Source of the DNA: an uncultured Magnetospirillum sp.
Lineage (GTDB): Bacteria; Pseudomonadota; Alphaproteobacteria; Rhodospirillales; Magnetospirillaceae
Reading direction: 5' to 3'
Assembly (NCBI RefSeq): GCF_903853455.1
Contig: NZ_CAINTR010000155.1
Location: 1-59,414 of the forward strand
DNA: 59,414 bases
How positions within the stretch are numbered: position 1 is the stretch's first letter; the number at the start of each line of letters is the position of its first letter. The notes under the pieces are model-generated. The model was not told the origin of the DNA. It saw only the letters and a list, made by a program, of their open reading frames with translations, and did not search any database. A program made the position numbers and the translations under genes. Below, in pieces: positions 10,583-19,630 of this stretch.

Positions 10583-10966
10583 CTACCAGTCCTTGATGAC
10601 GACTTTCGTCGCGCTTGTCACGCAAACCCGCCGCATCACCCCCGGACGATCAGGGGCCAGCGGGCAGACGGTGAACTCGCCGAACGCCGCCTTGGAGCAG
10701 GGCGTCGCCGAGAACATCGCGTCATCAAGCGGTCCGGGCAGCAGGCGTTCGCCCGCCGGATGCCCGTTGACGTCAACGACACCAAGGATGCGGTTGGTGC
10801 CGACGATCCAGATGGTGGCGTTGGGCACTCCGGTGCAGGTGGTCAAACGCCCATGGACGGTGAAGCACTCCCCCACCCGCAACGGACTGGCGGCGCAGGC
10901 GGAGTCCTCCGCCCGTCCCGCCATGGGAAGCAGCAGAACCGCCAGGGCCGCAAGAACCCGCGTCAT
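10583..10966 (-). CDS. Small secreted Cys-rich protein, function unknown
   Basis: A 127-residue protein with a clear signal peptide (MTRVLAALAVLLLPMAGRAEDSA, cleavage after ...GRA) and five cysteines in the mature part, which suggests periplasmic disulphides. A compact beta-rich domain of about 100 residues follows (VHGRLTTCTGVPNATIWIVGTNRILGVVD...). I do not recognise the family. Its ATG directly abuts the TAG stop of the D-lactate dehydrogenase gene, so it is very likely translated as the last lactate-operon gene. That position hints at a periplasmic accessory role but does not prove it. Confidence 0.7.
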   Translation of the reverse strand: MTRVLAALAVLLLPMAGRAEDSACAASPLRVGECFTVHGRLTTCTGVPNATIWIVGTNRILGVVDVNGHPAGERLLPGPLDDAMFSATPCSKAAFGEFTVCPLAPDRPGVMRRVCVTSATKVVIKDW

Positions 10967-13768
10967 CTACCGCGTCACCCGGTCCAGCAGGGTGACGATG
11001 GAGCGGTACGGCCGGTCGGCGTGGTCGGCAAGTCCGATTTCACAGGTGCGGTTGGAGGAATAGCCGGCCTCGCAGCCGTCCGGCACCTGGGATGCCAGGT
11101 TGCGCAGCGCATGGTCGTTGAGTTCGGGCTGGGTGAAGCCCTTGTCGCCGGCGAAGCCGCAGCAGCCGACACCGTCCGGCACCACCACCGTGGTGGCGCA
11201 GGCCTTGGCCAGCCCGATCATCTTGTCGTCGAGCCCCATCTTGCGGGCGCCGCAATTGACATGGACCAGCACCGGCGCGACCTGGGGCCGGGGAGCGAGG
11301 CGCGGCAGCACCGCGTCGTGGAGGAATTCCACCGAGTCCAGGACCGCCAGCCGCTCGCCCAGGAAGGTCTTCATCCGCCAAGTGCAGGCCGAGGCATCCA
11401 TGACGATGGGCAGGCGGCCATTGTCGCTGGCCTTGACCAGGGCGGCCTCCAACTCGGCGGCCTTGCGGTCGGCGGTGGCCTGGAGGCCCTTGCTCTCGAA
11501 CGCCTGACCGCAGCACAAGCCATCGACGCCGTCCGGGACCACGACGCGATAGCCGGCCCGCGCCAGGACGCGGCTCATGACGGTGGGCAGCGAGTCCCGC
11601 TCGGGATCGCTCGCCGACGGCCCCATGCTGCGGGCGGCGCAGGTGGGGAAATAGACCACCGCCTCGCCGCCGGCCTCGCCCGGCGACATGGTGTAGGCGG
11701 CGGCGGTGGGCAGATGCGCGCCGACCTTGGGAACCAATCCGCCGGACAGCTTGCGCGCCGCCTGGGCCATGCCGGCCATGGCATCGGGGCCGGCGACGCG
11801 GCTGACCAGGGCGGCGGCGCCGAGGCCCAGCCTTGTGGCGGTCAGCATGCCGCCGTAATGCCGCGCGGCCCAATCGCCCACCGCCTGGGCGGTGCCGCCC
11901 TGACGGCGGCCGCGCAGGGACTTGGTCAGGCGGCCGGTCTCGATCCCCACCGGGCAGGCGGTGGCGCAAAGACCGCAGGCGGCGCAGGTGTCGATGCCCT
12001 GATAGTCGTAGAGGGCGCGCAACTCCACCGCCGGATCGCCCAGGCTGCCGCGCCGCGAGATCTCGCGCCAACTGGTGATGCGCTGGCGCGGGCTGAGGGT
12101 CAGGCCGTGGCTGGGACACATGCGCTCGCAGAAGCCGCATTCGATGCAGGTGTCCACCAGCACGTCGGCCGGCGGCAGCGCCTTCAGATTCTCCAGATGG
12201 GCCTGGGGGTTGGTGTCCAACACCACGCCGGGGTTGAGCAGCAGGCGGGGGTCGAGCAGGCGCTTGATCTCCCACATCAGCGCCGTCGCCTCGGCCCCCC
12301 ATTCCATCTCGACGAAGGGGGCCATGTTGCGGCCGGTGCCGTGCTCGGCCTTGAGGCTGCCGTCGTATTTCTTCACCACCAGCTCGGCCACCTCGTCCAT
12401 GAAGCGGGCATAGCGCTCGATCTCGGCCTTGGAGCCGAAATCTTGGGTGAAAACGAAGTGGAGGTTGCCGTCCAGGGCATGGCCGAAGATGATCGCCTCG
12501 GCATAGCCGTGCTTGGCGCACAGATGCTCCAGATCGACGGTGGCGGCGGCCAGCGAGTGCAGCGGAAAGGCCACGTCCTCGATGATGACGGTGGTGCCGA
12601 TGGCGCGCACCGCGCCCACCGCCGGAAACAGGCCCTTCCTGATCTTCCACAGCTTGCCGTATTCGGCCGGATCATCGGTGAATTCGGCGGGAAACAAGGT
12701 GGTGACGCCGGCCAGGACCAGACCGATGGCGACCATGTTGGCGGTAAGGGCGCCGGCGGTCTCGCCCCTGGTCTCCACCAGCAGGGCGGTGACGCCCTCG
12801 GCCAATCCCCGGATCTGGGCCGGCATGCCCGGCTTGTCCTCCACCGAGCGCAAGCTGGCGCGGTCCATCAGCTCCACCGCCGAGACCGGCGCCGATTTCA
12901 GCAGCGCCACGGTGCGGCAGGCTTCGGCGATGTCGGGGAACAGCAGCAGGGCGCTGGCCTTGTGGGCATGCTCGGGCACGGTGCGGTAGGTGATCTCGGC
13001 GATGAAGCCCAGCGTGCCTTCCGAGCCGATCATCAGATGGCTGAGGATGTCCAGCGGATCGGTGTAGTCCACCAGGGCGTTGAGGGAATAGCCGGTGGTG
13101 TTCTTGATGGCGAATTTGTGCCGGATGCGGCCCGCCAAGGTCTCGTCGCCGCGCACCCGCCGGCCCAGGGAGGCCAGCGTTCCCAGCAGATCCGCGTGGG
13201 AGGCCCGGAAGGCCTTGACGCTGTCGCCGTCGCCGGTGTCCACCAGGGACCCGTCGGCCAGAACCAGGCGCATGGAGGCCAGCGTCTGGTAGGAATTGTC
13301 GGCGGTGCCGCAGCACATGCCGCTGGCATTGTTGGCGGCGATGCCGCCGATCTTGCACGAATCGATGCTGGCGGGATCGGGGCCGATCTTGCGGGCGAAC
13401 CCGGCCAGACGGCGATTGGCCTCGGCGCCGATGACGCCGGGCTGAAGGCGGATGGCCGCGCCGCCGTCCTCCACCACCACCTTGTTCCAGCCATTGCCGA
13501 GAATCATCAGTACCGAATCGCTGACCGCCTGGCCCGACAATGAGGTTCCGGCGGCGCGGAAGGTGACGGGAGCGCCATGGCGGCGGCAGGCGGCCAGAAC
13601 TCCCTTGACCTCGGCCTCGTCGGCGACCTCCACCACCACCTTCGGCGTCAGGCGGTAGAAGCTGGCATCGGTGCCATAGGCCAGCCGCCGCAGCGGATCG
13701 GTGATCAGCCGAGCGGCGGGGACCACGCCGGCAAGCTCCAACAGAAGGGTGGAGGAGTCGGCCATCAT
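10967..13768 (-). CDS. FAD/Fe-S D-lactate dehydrogenase (Dld-II type)
   Basis: A 933-residue fusion of a GlcD-like flavoprotein with a GlcF-like iron-sulphur protein. The FAD-binding-4 domain comes first (VTFRAAGTSLSGQAVSD; CKIGGIAANNASGMCCG), then the FAD-oxidase C-terminal domain, then two [4Fe-4S] motifs (CIECGFCERMCPS, CAACGLCATACPVG) and two CCG-type cysteine-rich segments (CCGQAFESKG; GCCGFAGDKG). It should oxidise D-lactate or a related 2-hydroxyacid and pass electrons to the quinone pool. The first ATG overlaps the TGA of lldG (ATGA). The neighbours lldE, lldF, lldG and a lactate permease match the Shewanella dld-II/lldEFG locus, which supports lactate rather than glycolate as substrate. 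Confidence 0.88.
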   Translation of the reverse strand: MMADSSTLLLELAGVVPAARLITDPLRRLAYGTDASFYRLTPKVVVEVADEAEVKGVLAACRRHGAPVTFRAAGTSLSGQAVSDSVLMILGNGWNKVVVEDGGAAIRLQPGVIGAEANRRLAGFARKIGPDPASIDSCKIGGIAANNASGMCCGTADNSYQTLASMRLVLADGSLVDTGDGDSVKAFRASHADLLGTLASLGRRVRGDETLAGRIRHKFAIKNTTGYSLNALVDYTDPLDILSHLMIGSEGTLGFIAEITYRTVPEHAHKASALLLFPDIAEACRTVALLKSAPVSAVELMDRASLRSVEDKPGMPAQIRGLAEGVTALLVETRGETAGALTANMVAIGLVLAGVTTLFPAEFTDDPAEYGKLWKIRKGLFPAVGAVRAIGTTVIIEDVAFPLHSLAAATVDLEHLCAKHGYAEAIIFGHALDGNLHFVFTQDFGSKAEIERYARFMDEVAELVVKKYDGSLKAEHGTGRNMAPFVEMEWGAEATALMWEIKRLLDPRLLLNPGVVLDTNPQAHLENLKALPPADVLVDTCIECGFCERMCPSHGLTLSPRQRITSWREISRRGSLGDPAVELRALYDYQGIDTCAACGLCATACPVGIETGRLTKSLRGRRQGGTAQAVGDWAARHYGGMLTATRLGLGAAALVSRVAGPDAMAGMAQAARKLSGGLVPKVGAHLPTAAAYTMSPGEAGGEAVVYFPTCAARSMGPSASDPERDSLPTVMSRVLARAGYRVVVPDGVDGLCCGQAFESKGLQATADRKAAELEAALVKASDNGRLPIVMDASACTWRMKTFLGERLAVLDSVEFLHDAVLPRLAPRPQVAPVLVHVNCGARKMGLDDKMIGLAKACATTVVVPDGVGCCGFAGDKGFTQPELNDHALRNLASQVPDGCEAGYSSNRTCEIGLADHADRPYRSIVTLLDRVTR

Positions 13769-14418
13769 GCGTCGTCTCCGATCACCAGCACGATCAGCTC
13801 CTTGGGACCGTGGACGCCATAGGCCAGGGTCTGCTCGATATCGGCGGTCTTGCTTGGTCCCGACACCAGCACCGCGTTGGTGGGCATGCTTCCGGCCCAG
13901 CCCTCGACTTGCATGGTCTCGGCCAGGGAATCGCGGATATTGCCCTTGTCCACCAGCACCACATGGATGGGCGGCAGCAGGCTCATCAGCCGCGGCTCGT
14001 CCGGGGTCGGCCACAGCACCAGCGAGCCGGTCTGGGCGATGCCGCTGCGCGCGGTGGTGACCGAGGCCTGGACCTCGTGCACCAGCACCGCCTTCATCTC
14101 CTCGATGGAGCGGTCGTAGGGAACCAGCTTGGGGGCGTCACCGGCCGCCCAGGCCTCGGCCAATTGCCTGCCGGTCGCGGTGGCCGGCGCGAACAGCACC
14201 CGGCTCACTCCCTTGTTGGCCAGGATGACCCGCAACCGTTCCGGCCAGTCGGCCCGCGCCACCTCGCAGACATCGGCATGGGCGGCTTCCAGCATGGCGC
14301 GGAACTGGGTGACGCGGCCCTCGCCATAGCGGGGCGCCGCCCAGTCGGGGCGCTCCGGCATGGTGCGCCGGGGGGCGGATTTGAGGCGAACGAGGATGCG
14401 GTCTCTAGCGCTCGTCAT
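13765..14418 (-). CDS. lldG: L-lactate dehydrogenase complex subunit LldG/LutC
   Basis: Small subunit (217 residues) of the LldEFG (LutABC) L-lactate oxidising complex. It is a LUD-domain protein: the C-terminal part (SVTTARSGIAQTGSLVLW...LLPPIHVVLVD...GPSKTADIEQTLAYGVHGPKELIVLV) is the family core. It overlaps lldF by 14 bases at its start and the dehydrogenase gene by 4 bases at its end, so the four genes form one tightly coupled operon. Confidence 0.92.
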   Translation of the reverse strand: MTSARDRILVRLKSAPRRTMPERPDWAAPRYGEGRVTQFRAMLEAAHADVCEVARADWPERLRVILANKGVSRVLFAPATATGRQLAEAWAAGDAPKLVPYDRSIEEMKAVLVHEVQASVTTARSGIAQTGSLVLWPTPDEPRLMSLLPPIHVVLVDKGNIRDSLAETMQVEGWAGSMPTNAVLVSGPSKTADIEQTLAYGVHGPKELIVLVIGDDA

Positions 14419-15838
14419 GGGAGTACCCCCTCTCGCGGGCCAGCTGGTGCAGGCTCTTGGCGGCGAATTTCGGCTTGGTCCGCACGCTGGTCCATTGCCG
14501 CAGCATGGGCAGCCAGGCCGGCATCCAATTGCCGAACAGCCCCAGCAGCCGGGCCGACAGCCGGTAGACCCGCGGCGAGGAATACAGCGCCGCCCAACCG
14601 CCCCAGCCCAGGCTCTCGGAGAGCGAACGGCCGCTGCCGCCGCCCTTGACGGCGAGCGAGGTGGGGCTGACCGCCTCGGTGCGCAACCGGGCCAGCAGGT
14701 CGGGAATGGGGATCTGCACCGGGCAGACCTCGGCGCAGGCGCCGCACAGGGTCGAGGCGTGCGGCTGGTCGCCGGCGCAGTCGAGCCCTTCCAACTGTGG
14801 CGTCAGGATTTTGCCGATGGGGCCGGGATAGGTGAAGGTATAGGTGTGGCCGCCGACCCTGGTATAGACCGGACAGTGGTTCATGCAGGCGGCGCAGCGG
14901 ATGCAGCGCAGCGTGTCGGCCAGTTCCACGTCGCCGTAGACCTTGGAGCGGCCGTTGTCCAGCAGCACCAGATGCACCGCCTTGGGGCCGTCCTTCTCGC
15001 CCGGCTGGCGCGGATGGCTGATCATGTTGACATAGGTGGTGACCACCTGGCCGGTGGCGGAGCGCGGCAGCAGCGACAGCAGCGGCGCCACGTCCTCCAG
15101 CTTCTCCAGCACCTTCTCGATGCCGGTCACCGCGATGTGCAGCGGCGGCAGGGTGGTGGACAGCCGGCCGTTGCCCTCGTTCTCGATCAGCACCAGGGTG
15201 CCGGTCTCGGCCACCGCGAAATTGACCCCGGAAATGCCGGCGTCGGCGTCGGCGAAGCGGTCGCGCAGCACCCGGCGGGCGGCGGCGGTCAGCTCGTCCA
15301 CGTTCTCGGTGTAGGTCTGGCCCTCGATCTTGTCGGCGAACAACTCGGCGATCTCGGCCTTGTTCATGTGGATGCAGGGCATGACGATGTGGGACGGCGC
15401 CTGGCCCGCCAGTTGGATGATGTATTCGCCCAGATCGGATTCCACCGCCCTTATGCCGTTGGCTTCGAGATGGGCGTTGAGATGCATCTCCTCGGTGACC
15501 ATGGACTTGCCCTTGATCACCCGCTTGACCCCGGCCGCCTTGAGGATGTCCAGCACCACCGCGTTGGCCTCGGCGGTGGTCTCGGCCCAATGGACGATGA
15601 CGCCGTTGGCGGTGAGCTTGGCTTCCAGCTGCTCCAGCAACTCCGGCAGCCGCGCCAGGGCGCGGGCGCGGACGGCGGCACCGCGCGCCCGCAGGGTCTT
15701 CCACTCCTCGGCATCGGGGAACTGGGCGGCGCGCTTGGCCATCAGCCCGTCCATGGCGCGGCGGAAATTGGCCCGCAGCTTGGGGTCGTTCAGCGCCACA
15801 TGCGCCTTGCCGCCGAAATCGGATTTAAGAGCCTCCAT
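14405..15838 (-). CDS. lldF: L-lactate dehydrogenase complex iron-sulphur protein LldF/LutB
   Basis: A 477-residue iron-sulphur subunit of LldEFG. The N-terminal two thirds form a LUD domain (ISGVNFAVAETGTLVLIENEGNGRLSTTLPPLHI), followed by two ferredoxin clusters (CIRCAACMNHCPVY and CGACAEVCPVQIPI) and a C-terminal segment ending in KPKFAAKSLHQLARERGYS. It passes electrons from L-lactate toward the respiratory chain. It overlaps lldE by 14 bases and lldG by 14 bases. Length and motifs are normal for the family. Confidence 0.94.
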   Translation of the reverse strand: MEALKSDFGGKAHVALNDPKLRANFRRAMDGLMAKRAAQFPDAEEWKTLRARGAAVRARALARLPELLEQLEAKLTANGVIVHWAETTAEANAVVLDILKAAGVKRVIKGKSMVTEEMHLNAHLEANGIRAVESDLGEYIIQLAGQAPSHIVMPCIHMNKAEIAELFADKIEGQTYTENVDELTAAARRVLRDRFADADAGISGVNFAVAETGTLVLIENEGNGRLSTTLPPLHIAVTGIEKVLEKLEDVAPLLSLLPRSATGQVVTTYVNMISHPRQPGEKDGPKAVHLVLLDNGRSKVYGDVELADTLRCIRCAACMNHCPVYTRVGGHTYTFTYPGPIGKILTPQLEGLDCAGDQPHASTLCGACAEVCPVQIPIPDLLARLRTEAVSPTSLAVKGGGSGRSLSESLGWGGWAALYSSPRVYRLSARLLGLFGNWMPAWLPMLRQWTSVRTKPKFAAKSLHQLARERGYSHDER

Positions 15839-16589
15839 GGCAGCGCTCCAGCAGGAATTCGGCGATGTGGCGGCCGGTGACCGCCTTGCGGCTTTTCCCG
15901 GCGGCGCCGGTGATGTTCATCAGGCAGCCGCAATCGCCCGACACCACCTGGGCGGCGCCGGTCTGCTCGATGGAGGCGACCTTGTCGGCGACCATGGCCG
16001 CCGAGATCTCCGGCTGCTTGACCGAGAAGGTGCCGCCGAAGCCGCAACACTCGGTCTCGCGCGGATTCTCCACCAGGGTGACGTTGGCCAGTTGGCGCAG
16101 CAGCGCCTTGGGCTGGTCCAGCACCCCCATCTCGCGCTGGGAATGGCACGACGGGTGCCAGGTCACGGTGACCGGCCGGCCCTTGTCGGCCAGCTTGACG
16201 TCGAGCACGTCCACCAGGAACTGAGTCAGCTCAAAGACGCGGGCCGAGAACGCCACGGCGCGGGCATGGTCGGGATCACCCACGAACAGCTCGGGATAGT
16301 GCAGCTTCATCATGCCGGCGCAGGAGCCCGACGGCACCACGATGGGCCAGTCGCCGGGAAAGGCGTCCAATTGCAGCCGGGCGACGGCGCGGGCCTCCTC
16401 GGGGTGGCCGTTGTTGCGGGCGGGCTGGCCGCAGCAGGTCTGCTTCTGGGGGAAGACCACCTTGAGGCCCTCGCGGCTCAGCAGCTCCATCCCGGCCAGA
16501 CCGGCCTCGGGATAGAACAGGTCCACCAGACAGGTGCCGAAGAAATAGACGGTATGCGGGCGGCCGGGCTTGGACGCGGACATGGGCAT
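15825..16589 (-). CDS. lldE: L-lactate dehydrogenase complex subunit LldE/LutA
   Basis: A 254-residue protein with two CCG (cysteine-rich) domains. The first has FFGTCLVDLFYPEAG and QTCCGQPARNNG, the second WHPSCHSQREMG and ECCGFGGTFSVK; these bind iron-sulphur clusters or heterodisulphide-type cofactors. It is the first gene of lldE-lldF-lldG-dld-II and so lies nearest to the probable operator region at 16636-16690. The length is typical. Confidence 0.93.
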   Translation of the reverse strand: MPMSASKPGRPHTVYFFGTCLVDLFYPEAGLAGMELLSREGLKVVFPQKQTCCGQPARNNGHPEEARAVARLQLDAFPGDWPIVVPSGSCAGMMKLHYPELFVGDPDHARAVAFSARVFELTQFLVDVLDVKLADKGRPVTVTWHPSCHSQREMGVLDQPKALLRQLANVTLVENPRETECCGFGGTFSVKQPEISAAMVADKVASIEQTGAAQVVSGDCGCLMNITGAAGKSRKAVTGRHIAEFLLERCHGGS

Positions 16590-16635
16590 GGGGGGCGCTC
16601 CATGGGGCTAGGCCGGCACATGGCGCCGACGCACT

Positions 16636-16690
16636 AATGGTTATGCCATTTTACCCATCACGTAAAGTGGTAAAAAATATTGTCCACTTT
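16636..16690. promoter_or_regulatory. Palindromic operator candidates of the lactate operon
   Basis: Several inverted repeats lie in this AT-rich gap between lldE and the regulator gene. AATGG-ttatg-CCATT (16636-16650) resembles PdhR/LldR-type operators of the form TGGT-N3-ACCA. AAAGTGG (16664-16670) pairs with CCACTTT (16684-16690) across 13 bases, and TTTTACC overlaps GGTAAAA in the same stretch. The second pair could instead be a weak terminator for the regulator gene. On the other side of the regulator, before the permease gene, GGTA and TTACC face each other at 17394-17410. Confidence 0.45.
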
Positions 16691-16700
16691 TTTATGGCGG

Positions 16701-17282
16701 TCAGCTTCCGGCGCGAGCGCGGGCGACCAGGTCCGAGCCGGAGCGGCGGCGCAGCGCCACGTCACGCCGGGCGTCGGCATGCTGGGCCTCGCGCAGCGCC
16801 TCCTCGATGGATCCGATATGCGCCTCGGCCATGCTCCGCGCCACTTCCGGGTTGCCGTCGGCGATGGCCCGCCAGATGGCCTGATGCTGCCGCAGGAAGC
16901 CGTCGCGCACCCCCCGGCGGCGATACAGGTCGGCGCGGTCGTAGAACACGCCCCCCTTCAGCATGTCGAAGATGCGATGCATCACCTGGGTCATCACCAG
17001 ATTGTGGGCGGCCTCGTAGATGGCGAGGTGGAAGTCGGCATCCGCCGCCGCCTCCTGCTCGTGGTCGTCGATGGCATGGGCCTCCTCCATGGCACCCATG
17101 CAGGCGGCGAGGCGGGCCAGATCGCTTTCGGTCGCCCGTTCGGCGGCCAGGGCAGCGGCGTTGCCGGCCATCAGGCGGCGGAACTCCAGATAGTCGTAGG
17201 CGGTCTCGGGGTGCGCCTGAAGCAGGCGTGCCAGGGGATCGACGGCCGGCTCGGCCTTGGACGTGGGTTTTGATCGGGTCAT
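16701..17282 (-). CDS. FCD-domain (PdhR/LldR-like) protein lacking the GntR helix-turn-helix
   Basis: A 193-residue protein that begins where the effector domain of PdhR/LldR regulators begins (DPLARLLQAHPETAYDYLEFRRLMAGNAAALAAERAT) and ends after the last FCD helix. The metal- and ligand-binding pattern is present (DADFHLAIYEAAHN, RQHQAIWRAIADGN, MAEAHI). The usual ~70-residue N-terminal winged helix is absent: only about 15 residues precede the FCD domain, and the 184 bases up to the permease gene encode no helix-turn-helix. It sits between lldE and lldP, the normal place for a lactate regulator. It may act through a partner or have lost function. Confidence 0.8.
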   Translation of the reverse strand: MTRSKPTSKAEPAVDPLARLLQAHPETAYDYLEFRRLMAGNAAALAAERATESDLARLAACMGAMEEAHAIDDHEQEAAADADFHLAIYEAAHNLVMTQVMHRIFDMLKGGVFYDRADLYRRRGVRDGFLRQHQAIWRAIADGNPEVARSMAEAHIGSIEEALREAQHADARRDVALRRRSGSDLVARARAGS

Positions 17283-17466
17283 GCCCTTCAAGATAGGCCC
17301 ATGACGCCACGCTTCCAACCCCTGAAAAAATACGGGCCTAAAACTTTCCCATTTACAGGGGCGAATAAAATGAGTTATCCACAAAAACACGATGGTATAA
17401 AAACTTTACCGCGTCGCCGACGCCGACATCCCCGCGATGCGTCGTCCAGACGCTCAGGGAGGAATC

Positions 17467-19110
17467 ATGCAACCTTGGACACAGGTCTACGATCCGGCCG
17501 GGAATCTCTGGCTCTCGGCGCTGGTCGCCGCCATTCCCATCATCTTCTTCTTCGCGGCCCTGGCGGTGTTCCGCATGAAGGGCCATGTGGCCGGCACCAT
17601 CACGGTGCTGCTGGCCTTGGCCGTGGCGGTGGTGTTCTACCACATGCCGGTGGCGGCGGCGGTGATGTCGGTGGTCCAGGGCTTCGTGTTCGGCCTGTGG
17701 CCCATCGCCTGGATCATCATCGCGGCGGTGTTCCTCTATAAGGTCACGGTGAAGACCGGCCAGTTCGAGATCATCCGCGCCTCGGTGGTCTCCATCACCG
17801 AGGATCAGCGCCTGCAGATGCTGATGATCGGCTTTTCCTTCGGCGCCTTCCTGGAAGGCGCCGCGGGCTTCGGCGCCCCGGTGGCCATCACCGCCGCCCT
17901 GCTGGTGGGATTGGGCTTCAATCCGCTCTATGCCGCCGGTCTCTGTCTGATCGCCAACACCGCCCCGGTGGCCTTCGGCGCCATGGGCATTCCCATCATC
18001 GTCGCCGGTCAGGTCTCGGGCCTCGACGCCTTCAAGATCGGCGCCATGGCCGGCCGCCAGCTACCGCTGCTCGCCGTGTTCGTGCCGTTCTGGATCATCT
18101 TCATCATGGACGGGGTCAAGGGCGTCCGCGAGACCTGGCCCGCCATCCTGGTGGCCGGCGTCAGCTTCGCCGTGGGGGTGTTCTTCACCTCCAACTTCAT
18201 CGGCCCGGAGCTGCCCGACATCACCTCGGCCCTGATCAGCCTGGTCTGCATCACCGTCTTCCTGAAGTTCTGGAAGCCCAAAAACATCTTCCGCTTCAAG
18301 GCCGAGACCGCCGAGGAGAAGCACTCCCACGACTACAGCTTCGGCCAGATCATCCGGGCATGGTCGCCCTTCCTGATCCTGACCGCCATGGTCACCGTCT
18401 GGAGCCTGAAGCCGTTCAAGGCGATGTTCGCCAAGGGAGCCGAACTGGCCTTCACCAACATCGACTGGCCGGTGCCCTATCTCCACAATCTGGTGGCCAA
18501 GGCGCCCCCCATCGTCGCCGCCGTCAAGGCCGTGCCGGCGGTCTACACCCTCAACCTGCTGTCGGCCACCGGCACCGCCATCCTGATCGCCGCCATCATC
18601 GCCATCGTCTTCCTGTCCATGAAGCCGTCCGAGGGGCTCAAGACCCTCGGCGAGACCTTCAACGAGCTCAAGCGGCCGATCTACACCATCGGCACCGTGC
18701 TGGCCTTCGCCTTCGTCGCCAACGCCTCGGGCCTGTCCACCACCCTGGCGCTGCTGCTGGCCGGAGCCGGCGACACCTTCCCGTTCTTCTCGCCGATCCT
18801 CGGCTGGATGGGCGTGTTCCTGACCGGCTCGGACACTTCGTCCAACGCCCTGTTCTGCGCCCTGCAAGCCACTACCGCCCATCAGGTGGGCGTCAGCGAC
18901 ATCCTGCTGGTGGCGGCCAACACCACCGGCGGCGTCACCGGCAAGATGATCTCGCCGCAATCCATCGCGGTGGCCTGCGCCGCCGTGGGGCTGGTGGGAC
19001 ACGAAGCCGCCCTGTTCCGCTTCACCTTGAAGCACAGCGTCTTCTTCGTGGCGATCATCGGCGTGATCACCACCCTGCAGGCCTATGTGTTCCCTGGGAT
19101 GATCCCGTAA
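17467..19110 (+). CDS. lldP: L-lactate permease
   Basis: A 547-residue LctP-family transporter with about twelve to fourteen membrane helices, importing lactate with protons. Family hallmarks include [42 protein letters not shown] and the late [21 protein letters not shown] chose the ATG at 17467 because of the GGGAGGAATC ribosome site; another ATG 30 bases upstream is weaker. The gene is divergent from the lactate dehydrogenase operon and the FCD protein, so uptake and oxidation are probably co-regulated. A strong terminator follows. Confidence 0.95.
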   Translation: MQPWTQVYDPAGNLWLSALVAAIPIIFFFAALAVFRMKGHVAGTITVLLALAVAVVFYHMPVAAAVMSVVQGFVFGLWPIAWIIIAAVFLYKVTVKTGQFEIIRASVVSITEDQRLQMLMIGFSFGAFLEGAAGFGAPVAITAALLVGLGFNPLYAAGLCLIANTAPVAFGAMGIPIIVAGQVSGLDAFKIGAMAGRQLPLLAVFVPFWIIFIMDGVKGVRETWPAILVAGVSFAVGVFFTSNFIGPELPDITSALISLVCITVFLKFWKPKNIFRFKAETAEEKHSHDYSFGQIIRAWSPFLILTAMVTVWSLKPFKAMFAKGAELAFTNIDWPVPYLHNLVAKAPPIVAAVKAVPAVYTLNLLSATGTAILIAAIIAIVFLSMKPSEGLKTLGETFNELKRPIYTIGTVLAFAFVANASGLSTTLALLLAGAGDTFPFFSPILGWMGVFLTGSDTSSNALFCALQATTAHQVGVSDILLVAANTTGGVTGKMISPQSIAVACAAVGLVGHEAALFRFTLKHSVFFVAIIGVITTLQAYVFPGMIP

Positions 19111-19141
19111 CCCTCCCGCATCTCCCCGATGCAGGAAAACT

Positions 19142-19178
19142 GGCCCGGACGAGAAATCGTCCGGGCCTTTCTTTTTTC
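19142..19178 (+). terminator. Rho-independent terminator of lldP
   Basis: Perfect 11-bp stem GGCCCGGACGA / TCGTCCGGGCC with a GAAA loop, followed by a T-rich run (19168-19178). It lies 31 bases after the permease stop codon. Confidence 0.9.
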
Positions 19179-19179
19179 T

Positions 19180-19300
19180 CCCTCAGTCGCCGGGCGGGAT
19201 GCGTCCCGACGAGCCAAAGGCGAGGAGTTGCGGGCAAGGCCCGGCGCGCCTCGTGGCGCGAAAGCCAAGGGCGCGGAGGCGCCCGCCCGGCGCCTGAGGG
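19180..19300. repeat. Fold-back repeat element, family 2 (copy A)
   Basis: A 121-bp element bounded by 19-bp inverted repeats (19180-19198 and 19282-19300) that match except at one position. Inside are two further hairpins, one around CGCGCCTCGTGGCGCG and one GGGCGC-ggag-GCGCCC. It fills the gap between the convergent lldP and DUF1178 genes. The right-hand half (AAAGCCAAG..., then ...CCGGCG.CTGAGG) recurs at 49210-49330. Confidence 0.7.
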
Positions 19301-19312
19301 ACGATGAAAAAC

Positions 19313-19555
19313 CTAATGCTGGCCGGCGTAGGCGCAGCCGCCGCAGCCCATGGGGGTGCCGCAGGTCGGGGCCGGAGCGGGTGCGCCATGGGACTTGCCC
19401 ACATTGGGGGCCATGATGGCCTTGGCCACTTCCTTGTCGCCGCAATCGGGGCAGACCAGCGCGGCGGCCTGCTTCTTGGCGTCGTATTCGGCGCTGTTGG
19501 AGAACCATTCCTCGAAGTGGTGGTCGTGCGAGCAGCGCAGGGTATAGAGAATCAT
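19313..19555 (-). CDS. Short DUF1178-type zinc-ribbon protein
   Basis: An 80-residue protein opening with MILYTLRCSHDHHFEEWFSNSAEYD and the knuckle CPDCGDKEVAKAIMAPNVG, as in DUF1178 proteins and related FmdB zinc ribbons. The C-terminus is Cys/Gly-rich (CGTPMGCGGCAYAGQH). DUF1178 members are usually about 140-160 residues, so this one is short; it ends just before the repeat element at 19180-19300. Function is unknown. Confidence 0.7.
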   Translation of the reverse strand: MILYTLRCSHDHHFEEWFSNSAEYDAKKQAAALVCPDCGDKEVAKAIMAPNVGKSHGAPAPAPTCGTPMGCGGCAYAGQH

Positions 19556-19630
19556 GACGGAGTCACCTCGGATGAAGACCGCCCCTTATAGGGGAGCGGT
19601 CCCCACCGACGCAATCGTCTCATCCCGAGA

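Noticed and set aside
10760-13543. Plus-strand open frame of 927 codons
   Set aside because: Lies antisense to the lactate dehydrogenase gene with its FAD and Fe-S motifs; composition is typical of GC-driven antisense frames.
13768-14014. N-terminal extension of the lactate dehydrogenase
   Set aside because: The frame is open upstream to 14014, but those 82 codons shadow lldG and have no homology to the flavoprotein; the ATGA overlap gives the natural start.
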